Shown in pieces: positions 22,503 to 33,927 of a stretch of 64,000 nt of DNA (its first letter is position 1; each line of letters begins with the position of its first letter). The position numbers were made by a program, and so were the translations under genes. Origin of the DNA: Mesodorylaimus sp. YZB2_4. Its lineage: Eukaryota > Nematoda > Enoplea > Dorylaimida > Dorylaimidae. Where the stretch lies: contig JASANH010000647.1 in assembly GCA_030248295.1 (NCBI GenBank), positions 434,001 to 498,000 on the forward strand, given 5' to 3'. Under the pieces are notes generated by a model that did no database searches, was not told the origin of the DNA, and saw nothing but the letters and a program-made list of their open reading frames with translations.

Positions 22503-24912
22503 CTAATGACCTGCAATGGCATCACCATGCAGTGCGTCGAACACCAAGCGCTGCAAGGATAATGGAACTACCATCTGTATCCAATCCTCTTTTCTCCGTT
22601 CTTTCCCCAATGGAAAATGTAGCAATACGCCCATTTTCGAAAGCCTAAAGCTCGGCGCGAGCTTTTTTAGCCGCCTCGCGTCCCGCGGGTCAATGGGCAA
22701 CACTTTCCGCTCCAAATGATCGATTGACGCTTGACAGAACTGATCTGCCCTTTGCGCTTCCTTAAGCGTCCGGTCTGACAACTCCACTGCCGTTCTTCCC
22801 GCCGTGTTTTCAGCCACTGTGCAGCCCATGCACATTGGGCTTCGAGAAAGTGCATCTGCCACCACATTGGTCTTCCCTGGCACGTGTTCCACATCAAATG
22901 TGTACTCCGACAATTGGTACACCCACCGTGCAATCCGACCTGTGGGTTCCTTGTGTGCCATCAGCCATTTCAGTGGTTGATGGTCTGTCCTCAGCAGAAA
23001 TTTCGTCCCATATAGGCACGGTCGGAAGTGCCGTATTCAACGACTGCTAATCATCTCTTTTCCAACGCTGAATAGTTCTTTCCAGCTTTTGTTAGCGTCC
23101 TCGACGCGTACGCTACGACCCATTTGTCGTCACCCTGCTGTTGATACAGCACCGCTCCGATGCCGACATTCGACGCATCCGTCTGCAATATGAACTGCCT
23201 TCTGAAATCAGGAAACCGCAAAATCGGTTTGGACACCAACATCTCCTTTAAAACCATAAACGCGTCCTCGCACTGTGTATCCCAGACGAACCTATGATCG
23301 TTGCATAGCAGTTTGTACAGCGGAGCCGCTATCATGGCAAATCAAGGGATGAAATCCCGATAGAAGTTGCACATACCCAGGAACCGCCACACATCCTTGA
23401 TATTCTGTGGGCCTGGAAACTTCTGCACTGCTGCAACCTTCTTCTCGTCCATGAGAATCCCAGCCTTCGAGACCACATGACCCAAGAAAGGTACTTCAGC
23501 CCTCGCGAAGTCACATTTCGATGGCTTAACCTTCAAGCCCGCTTTCACCAACCGATCGAACACATTGCCGATATGCCGCAAGTGATCGTCAAACGTTTTA
23601 CTGTAGATCAGTATATTATCTATATACACCAAGCAGTGATCCCATTGCAGTCCTGATAGAACCATCTCCAGTAGTCGTTCGCACCCGGCTTTACTAACCT
23701 AAATGGCATTACCGTGAACTCGAACTGTTTACCTGGCGCTGAAAAAGCCGCCAATTCTTGCGCCTCTGGGCTCATTGGTACTTGCCAGTACCCACTCTGA
23801 AGGTCTAAACTTGTGAACCACTTCGCACCTCCCAATGCATCCAACGCTTCGTCTACGCGTGGCATGGGGTACAATTCCTTCTTTGTTACAGCATTCAATG
23901 CCCGGAAGTCAATACAAATCCTAGTGCCTCCATCCTTCTTGGGCACTATAACTAGCGGAGCCGATACTGGGCTGCACGACGTTTCGATCCAACCGTGCGT
24001 TTGCATCACCTTCAATTGACGCTCAACCTCCGGCTTCACTGCCTCGGGTATCCTACGAGCTCTCATCTTGGGCGGAGGAGCCCCTGCCAACACGATTTTG
24101 TGATGTAGCAACGTCGTCTTTCCGATATCACCTTCATGCTTAGCAAAAGCATCTTCGTATTGACGTAATACTGTACGTCAACAACGCGTTTCCGTTGATC
24201 CTCAGTCGACTCTGACGCCCTCCAATCGATCTTCGCGATTGGGTCCATAATGGACACCGGTTGACCATCAGCCGGACCGCAAGCTGTCACCACCTGGTCA
24301 CCCTTCTCGATGACCGTGAACTGACCGATTCGGGTATTTTTATGCAATACCCTATTGTCTGTAGCTGTATTAGCTACCATCACTGGCGCGAGGCCGTCTC
24401 CCTTCAGTTTAACCAACGAACGGGCCACGAATAGCCCCTTTTCGGCTCCTACATTCGTACTGGGTTCCAACCACCCTTGGTCAACGGACACCTCATTGGG
24501 CAGTGCTCGCAGCTCAGCCTCAATTATTATTTCGCTCCTCGCCGGAATCACAACGTCGGCGCACACGTACACAGAGCACTCAGAGTTTAACACTTCTCCC
24601 ACGAGCCCCTGCTTTTCCTGAGCGTGCGACAAATCTGCGCAGTACCTGAACCGTTCGCCATGACGGACCCGTAAAATCTGTGCCCAAGATGGCGGGTATT
24701 TCGCCCATCGTGCTCGATATCAGCACTACGTGTCGTTCGACTAACGAACCAACCTTGAGGTCAAGTCCAACTTCTGGTTTGATTTTTAGCGTTCCATCTC
24801 CCCCTGAACCTTTCGGACTAGCCGAACTAGGCCTCCACTCTTCACGCGGTATGATTTTCTCCGCCACTGCCTTGCTTATCAGGGTTACGGTAGCGCCACT
24901 ATCCAGCATCAT
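22503..24912 (-). pseudogene. Ty3/gypsy protease, reverse transcriptase and RNase H
   Basis: Protease: MLDSGATVTLISKAVAEK (DSGA active site) and AILGTDF, in 24580-24912. Reverse transcriptase: 24111 to 23342, with KKDGGTRICIDFRALNAVTK, SLDLQSGYWQV and a frameshift near 23650 before YIDNILIYS. The catalytic box reads YIDN instead of the usual Y-[IVL]-D-D. RNase H: 23335 to about 22860, with ILQTDASNVGIGAVLYQQ. A linker (PGKTNVVADALSRSP) follows. The changed catalytic Asp and several frame breaks make it inactive. Confidence 0.9.
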
Positions 24913-24949
24913 GGGTACGTCCTACCCATTTACCTGGCATAACACGTAA

Positions 24950-26579
24950 CTCAACTGACCAATTTTCCGTTTTATGGCATTCGCTTCCTGCGAAACTGGT
25001 GCCGGTCCTCTATGCGGCGCATCCTTATGCATTCCCAGCACTGTATTACACCTTCCGCCAACCGTACTTTGGTCCTCATCCTGCCGATATCCCTGGCACT
25101 CGTCACTCTGCTCACCATATTCTTCGGATCGCGAGCCGTCGTCTGAAACAGAATTGACTCTCCGCCTCCGGTCAACCGACCGTCCGCGATCATTCTGATA
25201 GTTGCCACGACTGTAACCCTTGCTACTACTTTCCCGAGAGGAGAAACGTCGTCCTCGACCGTACTGGTCACTGCGACCTGGACTATGTCGTCCTCTACTG
25301 CTTTGGAACTCCCTGCGGCCATCTCGCTGCGGATAACTACTACAAGACCTGTGCTGACCACCCGCGTGATCGTTTCTGCGATCCACGCATTCTCGTACAA
25401 TGTGACACATCTGTACGCACCGGTAGCAGGCCCTGTTGTTTGTACTACCATTCCTGGCTTCTCCAACATGCGAGAGTTGGCTATCATTTCGTTGCTTCAC
25501 CACTATCTCGCCACACAGAGTAGAGCATGACTCGGCTCTTTCCGCGATCGGCCTCGCCACTGATAACCTATCCGGGTTATCTCTGCGAACCTCTTCCTGA
25601 ATCGAGTTGCGCAATCCTGCGACATGCATTTCGCATGTGCGCCAGTCATTATCCCGAACCGTCTGGTTCGTGGCCGTTAACGAGGCTAACTTTGCCAGTC
25701 GCAAGAATTCTTGTGTATACCAGGCGACTGAACGATTTTCCTAGGGCAGCTAACTGCACTCTGAAAATCGACCTTTTCTCTCTGAGCAACTTCTCCAGCC
25801 ATACGGCAGTTGCACGTTCCCAAGAATTCTTATCCGTATCAGTCAACTTGTTCCATTTGGCTAAAGCCTCGCCCGTCAGGTACACTTTGATACCCTCCAT
25901 GACTTGGACGACGGACCACCGCCCTAACGTACTATACGTACGGAAAGTCTCCAACCATTCGAGTGGGTCTGTCTTTTCAACGTCGCCCGAAAACACTGCG
26001 ATCTTTAGACCTGGCAGATACACAGACGGAAACACTACAGACGTTTGACTGGGCTGCGTACTACAAGCCTGTGGCGGTGACCAAATCAAGACAGTCAAAG
26101 CCTGCATCTTTTCCAGCATCATCTTATGCTGCTCCAATTGCCTCTCTTCCTGCCGTTTCCGTTGCTCGGCCTCTCTCCGCCTGTCCTCATCCTGCCTCTG
26201 CTGTTGTTTCTGCAGGAACTCGAAGAACATGGCCTGTTGCTGCATCATCATCTGAGCGAGACCCGTGCCACCATCGCTTAGGTCCAGGCGTGGCCGTTGC
26301 GGATTCGTCATAGGCGTCGCCTTGCCCGACGCATCGTCCGCTCCCGTATACTCTCCGTCGCCTTTGGGCGGTTTTTTACTCGTACTTTCATATATGTACG
26401 GACCGAAATCGATCATGGACATTTCCCAAGTATTTTCCCCGCGGGCTACCTCTGTGCGCAGCATCTTGGTCCAATCTGGATGAAATCGCCTTGCCAAGTT
26501 CCTCTACCATGTCCTGCTTCGTAGCTGTAGCCAAGACCTTCAAGTTGTTGGCATCGCAATAGGCCTTCAACACCTCCAA
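24950..26579 (-). pseudogene. Ty3/gypsy Gag
   Basis: The N-terminal segment (about 26579-26400) resembles a SAP-like helix-extended-helix (AYCDANNLKVLATATKQDMV). It is followed by a Gln/Arg/Glu-rich coiled coil (KQQQRQDEDRRREAEQRKR). The capsid-like part is KTDPLEWLETFRTYSTLGR with the segment VYLTGEALAKWNKL. An Arg/Ser-rich tail holds one CCHC knuckle (CYRCVQMCHIVREC). Two frame changes (near 26490 and 25680) break the ORF. Confidence 0.8.
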
Positions 26580-26601
26580 AAAGCAGCGGACAATAACTCA
26601 G

Positions 26602-26794
26602 CTGGATCAGAGTTTGTATTCAGCAAATTCTGGACCCGATCTGTGCCATAAGATCAGTAAGACCAAAGCTGATCAGATCGAGCAGGCGAATGGTGTCTTA
26701 CAAAGGGATTGGTTCATGCCTATCGCAGCGGACGCTGAAGCCGGTTTTGGTGGTGCACTGAACTACTTCGAAATCATTGAAGCTGGAGCTGCGG
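26602..26794 (+). pseudogene. isocitrate lyase exon, 3' fragment
   Basis: The acceptor AACTCAG is followed by LDQSLYSANSGPDLCHKISK, then ADQIEQANGVLQRDWFMPIA and ADAEAGFGGALNYFEIIEAG. The segment ends at a donor (GGTGAGC). It matches the isocitrate lyase region after YP, including the metal-site loop DAEAGFGG. Compared with the family it is short by about two residues before ADQI and about four within FEI...EAGAAG. That favours a decaying copy. It continues the fragment at 15682-15865, but the ~15 residues between them were not found and the phases do not match directly. Confidence 0.8.
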
Positions 26795-26854
26795 GTGAGC
26801 AAAAGTTATGTTTACGGGTGGTTTGAACATGGGGCAAAGTACATATGGATTATT

Positions 26855-27620
26855 CTTTCACAACCACAAAAAGTGATGTTTTCGCAGACTGGTTTACTAT
26901 CAACTGTCGTGTTACTATGGCATGTTTGCTGTTTACGGGCGAAGGCGCAAAAACGCATTTTGACAGGCGTCCTGACTATAATGTAGGCCCTAAAGCATGC
27001 CAGGTTTTACACTGCTTCGTTTGATGGGACACGGACACAATTAAAATCATTATCTCGCCTGTAGGGGTGCTTAGCGGTTGCCTGATCGATCAGCTAGTCC
27101 CGGCAGTGCAAGCAGTCGATCGATCAGCCAGTTTGGCCCAATACGACAAATACCTATCCGTCGATTTTCTAATCGCCGCCGCAATCATGCCGAATTCCAT
27201 GACCTTTGAACCGCGATTCTTGCTGCGGAACGTGCGCCAATATGACTACACCGGCGACAAAATGATGGTCGAGACAATGCGGCCCGGTCGTGATTATTGC
27301 CGCTGCTTGATTGAACTCTGCTCTTCTGCCCGTTGCACTTGCAAGAAGCAGAATCGGCAATGTTGGGCCGGATGTTGGTGCTTTGGGAACTGCCGCCAAA
27401 AGACAAACGCCTTCACGTAGACCGGATCGAGGAAATCGTCTTCCTCGGAAAGCGATGACTATGAAGAAGGAGGGAGGGACAGTTTGGCAAAACTGAACGG
27501 GGAAAGGATGGTCGCAAATCATCGGACGATAGCGAAAGTGAAACCGATGAAACCAGCGAAAGCAGTGAGGATGCGAACGGAAACAGCGAAGAGATCGAGA
27601 CTTCGTCGGAATGAGAACGA
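26855..27620 (+). repeat. Cys-rich/acidic ORF repeat, copy 2
   Basis: A 200-bp leader matching 16250-16450 is followed by an ORF (27067-27420). It reads SLAQYDKYLSVDFLIAAAIM, RNVRQYDYTGDKMMVETM, then RDYCRCLIELCSSARCTCKK and CWAGCWCFGNCRQK. After one TAG the same frame and a neighbouring frame continue into Ser/Asp/Glu-rich residues (KSSSSESDDYEEGG; SSDDSESETDETSESSEDAN), as in copy 1. The conserved module plus acidic tail in both copies argues for a real protein, probably of a transposon. The CXC-type assignment is by Cys spacing only. Confidence 0.6.
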
Positions 27621-27744
27621 CTCAGGTGGGCAAGCCGCAATGCGATCACGTTTTGAAATGTGCCGTGGGTGTTTGTTATCGATTGTGACCTTGATGAGCC
27701 TTGATTGACCTCGATTGTCTTGATTGTCTTTGCTAGGCCCGCTT

Positions 27745-28175
27745 GCGATCCATGACCATCTGAAATGCGGCGGGTGCTCCTTGCAGTCCAAAAGGTAGGC
27801 GTATGCACTCAAAGTTGCCAACAAACGCAGTGAATGCAGTCTTGCAGCGGTCTTCCTCTGCCACTGAAAGCTGCCAATATCCACAGGCAATCTAGTAGGC
27901 TGAGGAACTTTGCGTGGCCTAAACTGTATAGCAAATCGACGTTGCGTGGAATTAAGTAAAGAATCGGTTTTGAAACTGCATTTAAGGCGCAGAAATCTAG
28001 GCATGGTCGCCATCTGTCTTTTTCTCGACGGGTACGATGTTGGCTCCCCATGGGCTGTTCGAGGGCCCAATAACTTGAGCCCGAAGCATTTTCGCGACTT
28101 CTTCCTCAATTATCTTCCTTTGGTCGCGATGTGGGGCTTGTCCTATCAGGGACTTGTCGCGGTGTCAATCCTGTG
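27745..28175 (-). pseudogene. Ty3/gypsy reverse transcriptase fragment
   Basis: Split over frames on the minus strand: the segment around SPWGANIVPVEKK, RFLRLKCSFKTDSLL (a shifted FCALNAVSKPIL), CGYWQLSVAEEDRCKTAFTA and the terminal FGLQGAPAAFQMVMDR. It is a short remnant, distinct from the element at 21.7-26.6 kb. Confidence 0.7.
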
Positions 28176-28179
28176 TTGA

Positions 28180-28650
28180 GCTAGGTTGCAGTGACCTAGA
28201 TCGAAGTCACGCTTCAGGAATGTATCTGAACTCCTCTCAAAAAGCTTTATCAGCGCAAGTTGTATGTGTATGCTGAGAAGTTTGTTCAAAACAGGTTTTT
28301 CGCGCGCCATGCTAGATAGATTTTACAACACATCAGCAGATGAATGCAGCCTCCAGAATGGACAGAAACCGACGCCAGGAGAAATGACAATTATCATCTG
28401 TAATTGCTTATATAATAAAGAACTTGCACTTTCTGCCTTGCACTTAAATCTGATAAATCTGTCAGCACTAGCTTCTGATAATTATAATTTTTCATCTGCG
28501 CCTAGAGCCTTTTAAGGCATGAACAACGTCGAGTTGTGGTCTTATCGCGACTTTCAGCATCCCCTGCAGAAGGTACTTACAAAAGAGCTTTCAGATTAGC
28601 TCCCCTTTAGAAAGAACCATCCACCAAAGTTTACTTCAAGCACACGAACA
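28180..28650. other. no feature seen; region upstream of the GPCR
   Basis: AT-rich, with no supported exon. It may contain the promoter and 5' UTR of the receptor gene. Confidence 0.35.
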
Positions 28651-29422
28651 ATGAGGATCCACAATGCTACCTACGAAGAACGACTTTCCAGCACCATAGC
28701 CCTGTGCATATTGTATACCACAGGCATGACGTCCTGTGGTCTCGTCATATTTCTAACATTTCACGCCAAGCTGTATCCGAAACGGGTGAATCTGCTGCTG
28801 GCCAATGTGACAGCAGCAGAATCCCTCTTGCATTTTAGCAACTTCATTTGCCAGCCGCCCAACATTATGTCGGATACCAAAACCTATTACTGCGACTGGT
28901 GTGCGCACGTTACATCCGTTACTGGTCTCGAGGCGCGCTGGTTCGCCCCCACTGTGGTCTTGAACAGATACCTGTCCATATTTCACTCGGCCGCGTTCAA
29001 ACGAACATTCACGAATCGTAATATTATTCTGATGATAGCGGGCGGGTGGATGACGCTGGTCCTTTTCATCACGCCCTTCCACATCGGTGGGGTGACAGGA
29101 TTCGAGGAACATTACCAGAAGTGCGGCATGTACGCTAGCGACGCAGACCCCGTCTGGGACATCCTGATCTATGCGCTCATGGTGGCATTCACATTCCTCG
29201 CCACTGGCCTCATCTCCGCCTGCAATCTGCGCATATTCCTGAGACTGAGGGAGCACGCCAACGTCAACAACAAGGTGTTGAAGAACAGCGTCATGTCGCA
29301 AAATAAGCAGCTCCTTTACCTGACCATGCTGCACACCATGTTCGCCTGCTTGCTCCAGGCGCCCTACGTGTTCGGCAAGCTGGTGCCAGTGATGGGGGCC
29401 TTTTCTCGACTATATTCCGCGT
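28651..29422 (+). CDS. rhodopsin-like GPCR, first large exon (TM1-TM6)
   Basis: A 257-codon exon from ATG 28651. Hydrophobic segments occur at about residues 13-38 (TM1), 47-70 (TM2), 85-112 (TM3, ending LNRYLSIF with NRY in the DRY position), 125-145 (TM4), 170-200 (TM5) and 225-252 (TM6). An N-glycosylation site (NAT) is at residue 5. Cys residues at the TM3 edge (DWCAH) and in loop 2 (KCGMY) could form the usual disulfide. TM7 is missing: the frame reaches GC|GTAGGT, a possible donor, then TAG. The downstream exon was not found, so the gene may be partial or truncated. The ligand is unknown. The sequence resembles divergent orphan receptors more than a named family. Confidence 0.6.
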
Positions 29423-29424
29423 AG

Positions 29425-30870
29425 GTACCGTCGTCCTATAATACAGGTGCGTCTATAGTACAGAAACACATGACATGCAGTACTTGTCGATTTTCGAATT
29501 TGCAATTGGTGTTTGACAAGCTTTTTGACCAGTCCCTGGAAAGGGCAGCCGTGCTTGGCAGTGGGCTGTCATTAGCAGACATCAAAGATGCGCCAGCCGT
29601 GTGTGATTTGGTTTTGGAATTTTTGTGCGCGTAACCTTGGCCAGACGAATTTTAGACTGGTTAAACGCACTCGTTTGCGAGGATTGTGTGAATAATGTTG
29701 AATCATCATCGTTCATGAACTGATTCGCCACCGTTTAAAGAGGAGACAAGTCGATTGAATATTGAAATGATTTTTACTCGTTTTAAAATCTGTGAACACA
29801 CACGCCTCACCCGCAATCTCGTCTATCGATCAGTGTGGGCGTGGGGCGGGTCATTGTTGGCTATCCTTCGGTTCAATACGGAAGACGTTGGTCGCGATGA
29901 CGGGGCTGTCTTAAGATTTCTCGTTTTCTCGAGGTTTGTGGGACTCATAACAGACCGGAAATGGGCGAGCAGCTTATAAGTGGTATTTTAAACGGGTGCC
30001 CCTGGGCGGGGTCAGACCAGTGGCGTGTCTCCTTTGGTTAAATGTTGCCTGCTCGACCAAGGGCTGCGAGAGCGCTTTACTTACAAATTATCCTGACCTT
30101 TTTTTGATTTTCTTACAGCCATGCAAATTTTGTGCTTCATTCTGAGTCATGTAAAAAATCTAAAAATCTGACATGCTTCAAAAGACCTATCTGACTCATC
30201 CTGTTATGCTATGCCCATATCCTTTAGTGTGTTCTTTGGTAATTGATCTTGATGATGCGTGACCAATTATTCGTAGCTACTCGTCATCTTGTGCGCTACT
30301 ACATCTCTACTTGCCTCCTTCTCACAATCACTGCTTGTTTTCAGACCATGTATTTCGATCGAGTGGACGTTCTAGTGGCTGTAAATAATCGAACGCAGGT
30401 GCTACATCTCTCCAAACACTTGCATGTGCCCTATTCTGCTTGCGCACATATTTGGACTGACTAGCTCTGTTTCAGAGACTTATGTAGTAGACGTGTGCGG
30501 CCTGCGGAGAAGGTGGTGTATCTGGTTGCCTTAACTGGTTGCCTTATACAAGGAGCAGTATGTGGTTGCCTTAACTGGCCGCCGCATACAGCGTATCAGT
30601 TGCCTTCGTTGGCCGCTCGATACGCTCTCCCAGGTGAGGCTGAAACCCGTCGGGTTGATGTCTCAGGCACCTAGGACTAGATGACCTGCCTGCAGAGTAT
30701 TTGATTCCATCGGCGGTATCTTCTCCAGTGCAAGGTTATCCCGCCTATTACTTTTAATAGCTCCTAGTTACAAAGAGATACACTTCGAGAACGGCAAGAG
30801 GATTGTCAGTTCTTCACCTGCGGTAAAAAATTTAAGTTTTTCTTTTCTTGGAGATCATAAAATGGTGCTG
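29425..30870. other. no supported gene; includes a repeat fragment
   Basis: Contains local tandem copies of a TGGTTGCCTTAACTGG word (about 30525-30580) and the 30620-30680 block shared with 7186-7255. No exon for GPCR TM7 was found here. Confidence 0.4.
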
Positions 30871-30879
30871 TGATTTTGC

Positions 30880-32520
30880 AGGATTCCAAGGATTTCTGCT
30901 ATTACGAGAAAGCAGTACAAGCTGATCAGCAGTCGCATGCTGCGATCACTTTGTGCAAAGATAGGATACGGCAAGTACAGTACAGCCAGTCTTATTTAGT
31001 CAGGTGCAGGGATCATTTTTTCAGCGAGACTATACATTTTAATGGTCTACGCTACGACATTGCGTCTAACAGCACATCGACATTGCTTTTTTTGATTCCT
31101 GCATTCGAAAACGATAAGTCGTCGACTTCCAATCACGCATGCGGTGAGATCAGCATTTTGATTTTTTATGATTCCATAATCGATAAAAAATTGCGGTACC
31201 CTACCCCTATTCTAGGTTACACTTCAAAAAATGGTGCATCTGATGATGAGTCCCATGCCAAACAAGCAAAAGGTCCTTTCCAGATTACTATAAAAAATAC
31301 ACATTTTGGAAAGATCTGCTCGTGAAAATGGCGTGGATAATTCTGCTGTAAGTTGAATGTTGCTGCTCTACGTGTGCGACCAAGGCTACCCATAAAAGGA
31401 CCAGTCAGATTTGATCTGCAGCAACCGCGCAGGTTTTTCTGTGTGTGTCCCGGCACATCTCCTGTAACACCCGTTAGGTCCCCTCTATTTACAAACATAT
31501 TATGATTGGTATGCATGTAAATTCCATCCAATGTGAGTTGCTTCCTGTCCGGGCCAATGCTGTCATATGACACTATGGACACTCAATGGTTTGGTCTCTT
31601 TAAGTATTGGACTGCGTGGCGATAAACAAAGATTATTGAGCCGTCCAAAGAGTATGCCAGCTTTGTGAATTCGGTAAGTGACCTTGCGCCCTGTTTGAAA
31701 ACCGCGGGTCAAAAAATCGTTTCCACTTTAGTATTATCAACCAGTCAATATCAAGATGGCTTTAGTCGATGTTGAAATCTGGTCTGAATCGGACCATATA
31801 AGGGTGACTGAGAATGGCGATGCTGCGTTGGACAGCTTCCTCCGCTATCGGCGGGTTTATCTTCTTCCCAACGTGCCCAGCTGATCACGTAAGTCTGATT
31901 CCCATGTGGCTTCGCAGGAACCTGAGTGGGATGATATACCTGGTTTTAGGCTTGTGACATTCAGTGGTGGCGTGGTCGGCAAGGCGATGAAGGGTACAAT
32001 GTGCTCACTAGATTTATCTGGTGCAGTTGTTATGGTAGGTCATGACACTGGGACCCGTGAGGAAGTGAGCTTACCAAATCGGCCATTGTTCAGGATCACA
32101 GCCGTTACCCTGCCACTGTCGCAGCCACTATTGCTCACGAGATGGGTCATAATTTTGGTATGGAACTTGGCAACGACGGTGCCAATGCCCTCGACAGAAA
32201 CGTCTGATGGGCGCTTCGTCAATGTGCGTTTCCAGTTTTTTTAATTTTTTAAATTCTTTCATCCTTTTTTGTTTCAGCATCGCAGCAAACATGTACTGGT
32301 CGTCGTGCAGTGTGAAATATCTGGCCCAGACCCTCAGCCATGGTGGGGACTTTTGTTTGAAGGATAAGCCGACTAATTTGTTCGACTCGAAATCTCCTAT
32401 TTCTGGTGACGCCGAGGCGAATGCGATTTGGTGGAATACTGTGACGGCGAATCGGAAATCTGTCCAAATGGAATATATCAACATATCATGTAGGGGGAGG
32501 CCAGGTAAGACTTTTTTGCG
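30880..32520 (+). pseudogene. decayed ADAM-type (reprolysin) metalloprotease
   Basis: Exon-like blocks appear in ADAM order: prodomain (DFCYYEKAVQADQQSHAAIT), YQPVNIKMALVDVEIWSESD with DSFLRYRRVYLLPNVP (about 31730-31890), GTMCSLDLSGAVVM (31918-32038), and the zinc site IAHEMGHNFGMELG (32090-32200). Then come CQCPRQKRLMGASS, NMYWSSCSVKYLAQTLSHGG and the disintegrin-like ECDLVEYCDGESEICPNG (about 32415-32470). The blocks lie in different frames: shifts fall near 31890, after the zinc site, and inside the disintegrin segment. The zinc motif HExxHxxGxxHD has lost its third His (HEMGHNFGMELG). Both the frameshifts and the missing ligand indicate a pseudogene or inactive relic. Confidence 0.75.
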
Positions 32521-32598
32521 TGATTTTTTGTGCTGTCGTATTTCCTAGAAAATCGCCCACTCGACTGTGTCCCCAGGGTCTGTGCAGGCATCGAGAAC

Positions 32599-32638
32599 TC
32601 ATTTGTAGGTTTTTGCACCCACAAATGAGTTCTTGATA
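32599..32638. repeat. perfect-looking hairpin at the edge of the 1.25-kb repeat
   Basis: GAGAACTCATTTGTAGG, a loop of about 8 nt, then CCCACAAATGAGTTCTTG. The arms pair over about 17 bp with one or two mismatches, ending 4 bp before repeat copy 2. It could be a terminator-like or processing hairpin, or a scar of insertion. Confidence 0.6.
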
Positions 32639-32641
32639 TGA

Positions 32642-33927
32642 GTAGTGTATGACTAGGAATCCATATAAAGGTCAGGCTGCTCCCCTTAGAAGTCATTTTT
32701 TCTGTCACCGGAATCGGCACTTTGATTCGCAGCAGGGTAGCAGCTATTCGAGGGCCACTCGGTGGACCTCTTTTATCAATTTAATCGCGAGGTCTTGAAG
32801 TAAAGCAGTTTGAGAAAACGGAAAATCGAGAAGTGAAATGGAAGGTGAGACTCCCGCGGGAGAGACTAGGTCACATTACTTGGTAATTTGTGGCACGCCG
32901 ACACTACGCTTGCCCAAAAGGACAGGTGCAACAGTCCTTTGAATCAATTTCAGGAGGATCGACCAATTCTACAAAAATCAAAATGGAGATTGAGGCGCAA
33001 CAAGTTCTTCTCATGCAACATTGGGACAATAGGAATATGAGTCCTTTGTCCGAACTGTACACCTCGACATGTTCGATTATGCCACCTGATGCAAACATCC
33101 ATTTCGGGAGACCAGGTAATCTTCCCTCGGTGTCCTGTGCTTGCACGAATGCTCGCAGATTCAAGACCAGATGTCGGTTAAGGTATCGCGAGGTCCCTCG
33201 TTATGATATACGCAGTCATACAGTGTCCGGTGTGTTTTCAAATTTTTTAGAAACTGCGAAATGGTCTATTAGCTGATCGACAGCGGTTGTCACATGGTCA
33301 AGATTGTGAACGCGAGTTGGAAGTGGCCAACAACTACCTGGCTGTAGAACTGGGCGGATACAAGTTTTGTAGACGCGATAAACAAATCGTTGGAACTGGA
33401 AAGTTCGTGAAAGAGAGGCACGGGAGGTTTGTGTAGTTGTATATGTCCCAGCTTCTAGCGGATGACTCATACGGGTTGGACGAGACCCAGCATGCAGACC
33501 CCGGATAGTCCTCCTTGTATTAGTTCTCCCCGTCCTAGTGCTTTGAGCAAGTGAAACGGCCTGTGAGTCATATCCAAATCTTCGACTCATCCTGCGCTAC
33601 TGTCGCCTTCCAAATTCCCATGGGCTCAGAGTCCATCCGTTTTATAATCTACCCAACAAAGCAAATCTATTTTAGGTACGTGATGGTCTGGAAACGCATG
33701 GCCGGTCAAATGAAAATTCATATGCACATTTGGAATCGGAATCCGTTGGAGGAATCGAATGAGGGCCACTACACTCGCCCCAGCTCTTTAGCATTATTGC
33801 CTGCACACATCGAATCACACCGTGTTGATGTTTGCTTATTTTAGAGCTCCGCTTTCCGCGCCTCCGCTCTCATGTTCAAAAATAATGTTATTGAGCGAGA
33901 ACCTGTTTCTATATTCTGCTCATGAAA
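32642..33927 (+). repeat. 1.25-kb interspersed repeat, copy 2
   Basis: Direct-orientation copy of 12715-13962. It lies just after the ADAM relic, whereas copy 1 has no ADAM sequence nearby, so the repeat moves or duplicates independently. The first ~480 bp differs at only a few positions. The middle contains an insertion near 33200-33270 relative to copy 1. Confidence 0.75.

Larger units (their letters stand above)
21733..26600 (-). mobile_element. degenerate Ty3/gypsy (Metaviridae) retrotransposon
   Basis: Gag, protease, reverse transcriptase, RNase H and integrase occur in canonical order on the minus strand, from 26.6 down to 21.7 kb. Several frameshifts separate the open segments, so it is not autonomous. 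Its 5' end abuts an isocitrate lyase exon (26602) and its 3' end abuts the minisatellite. No LTR was recognised at either side, so it is truncated at both ends or its LTRs have diverged. Confidence 0.9.

Noticed and set aside
30340-30400. TM7 exon for the GPCR after a TTTTCAG acceptor
   Set aside because: The in-phase translation stops after about ten residues and is not hydrophobic.
14000-33000. CRISPR-like array
   Set aside because: The tandem repeats lack regular unique spacers, and the DNA is eukaryotic.
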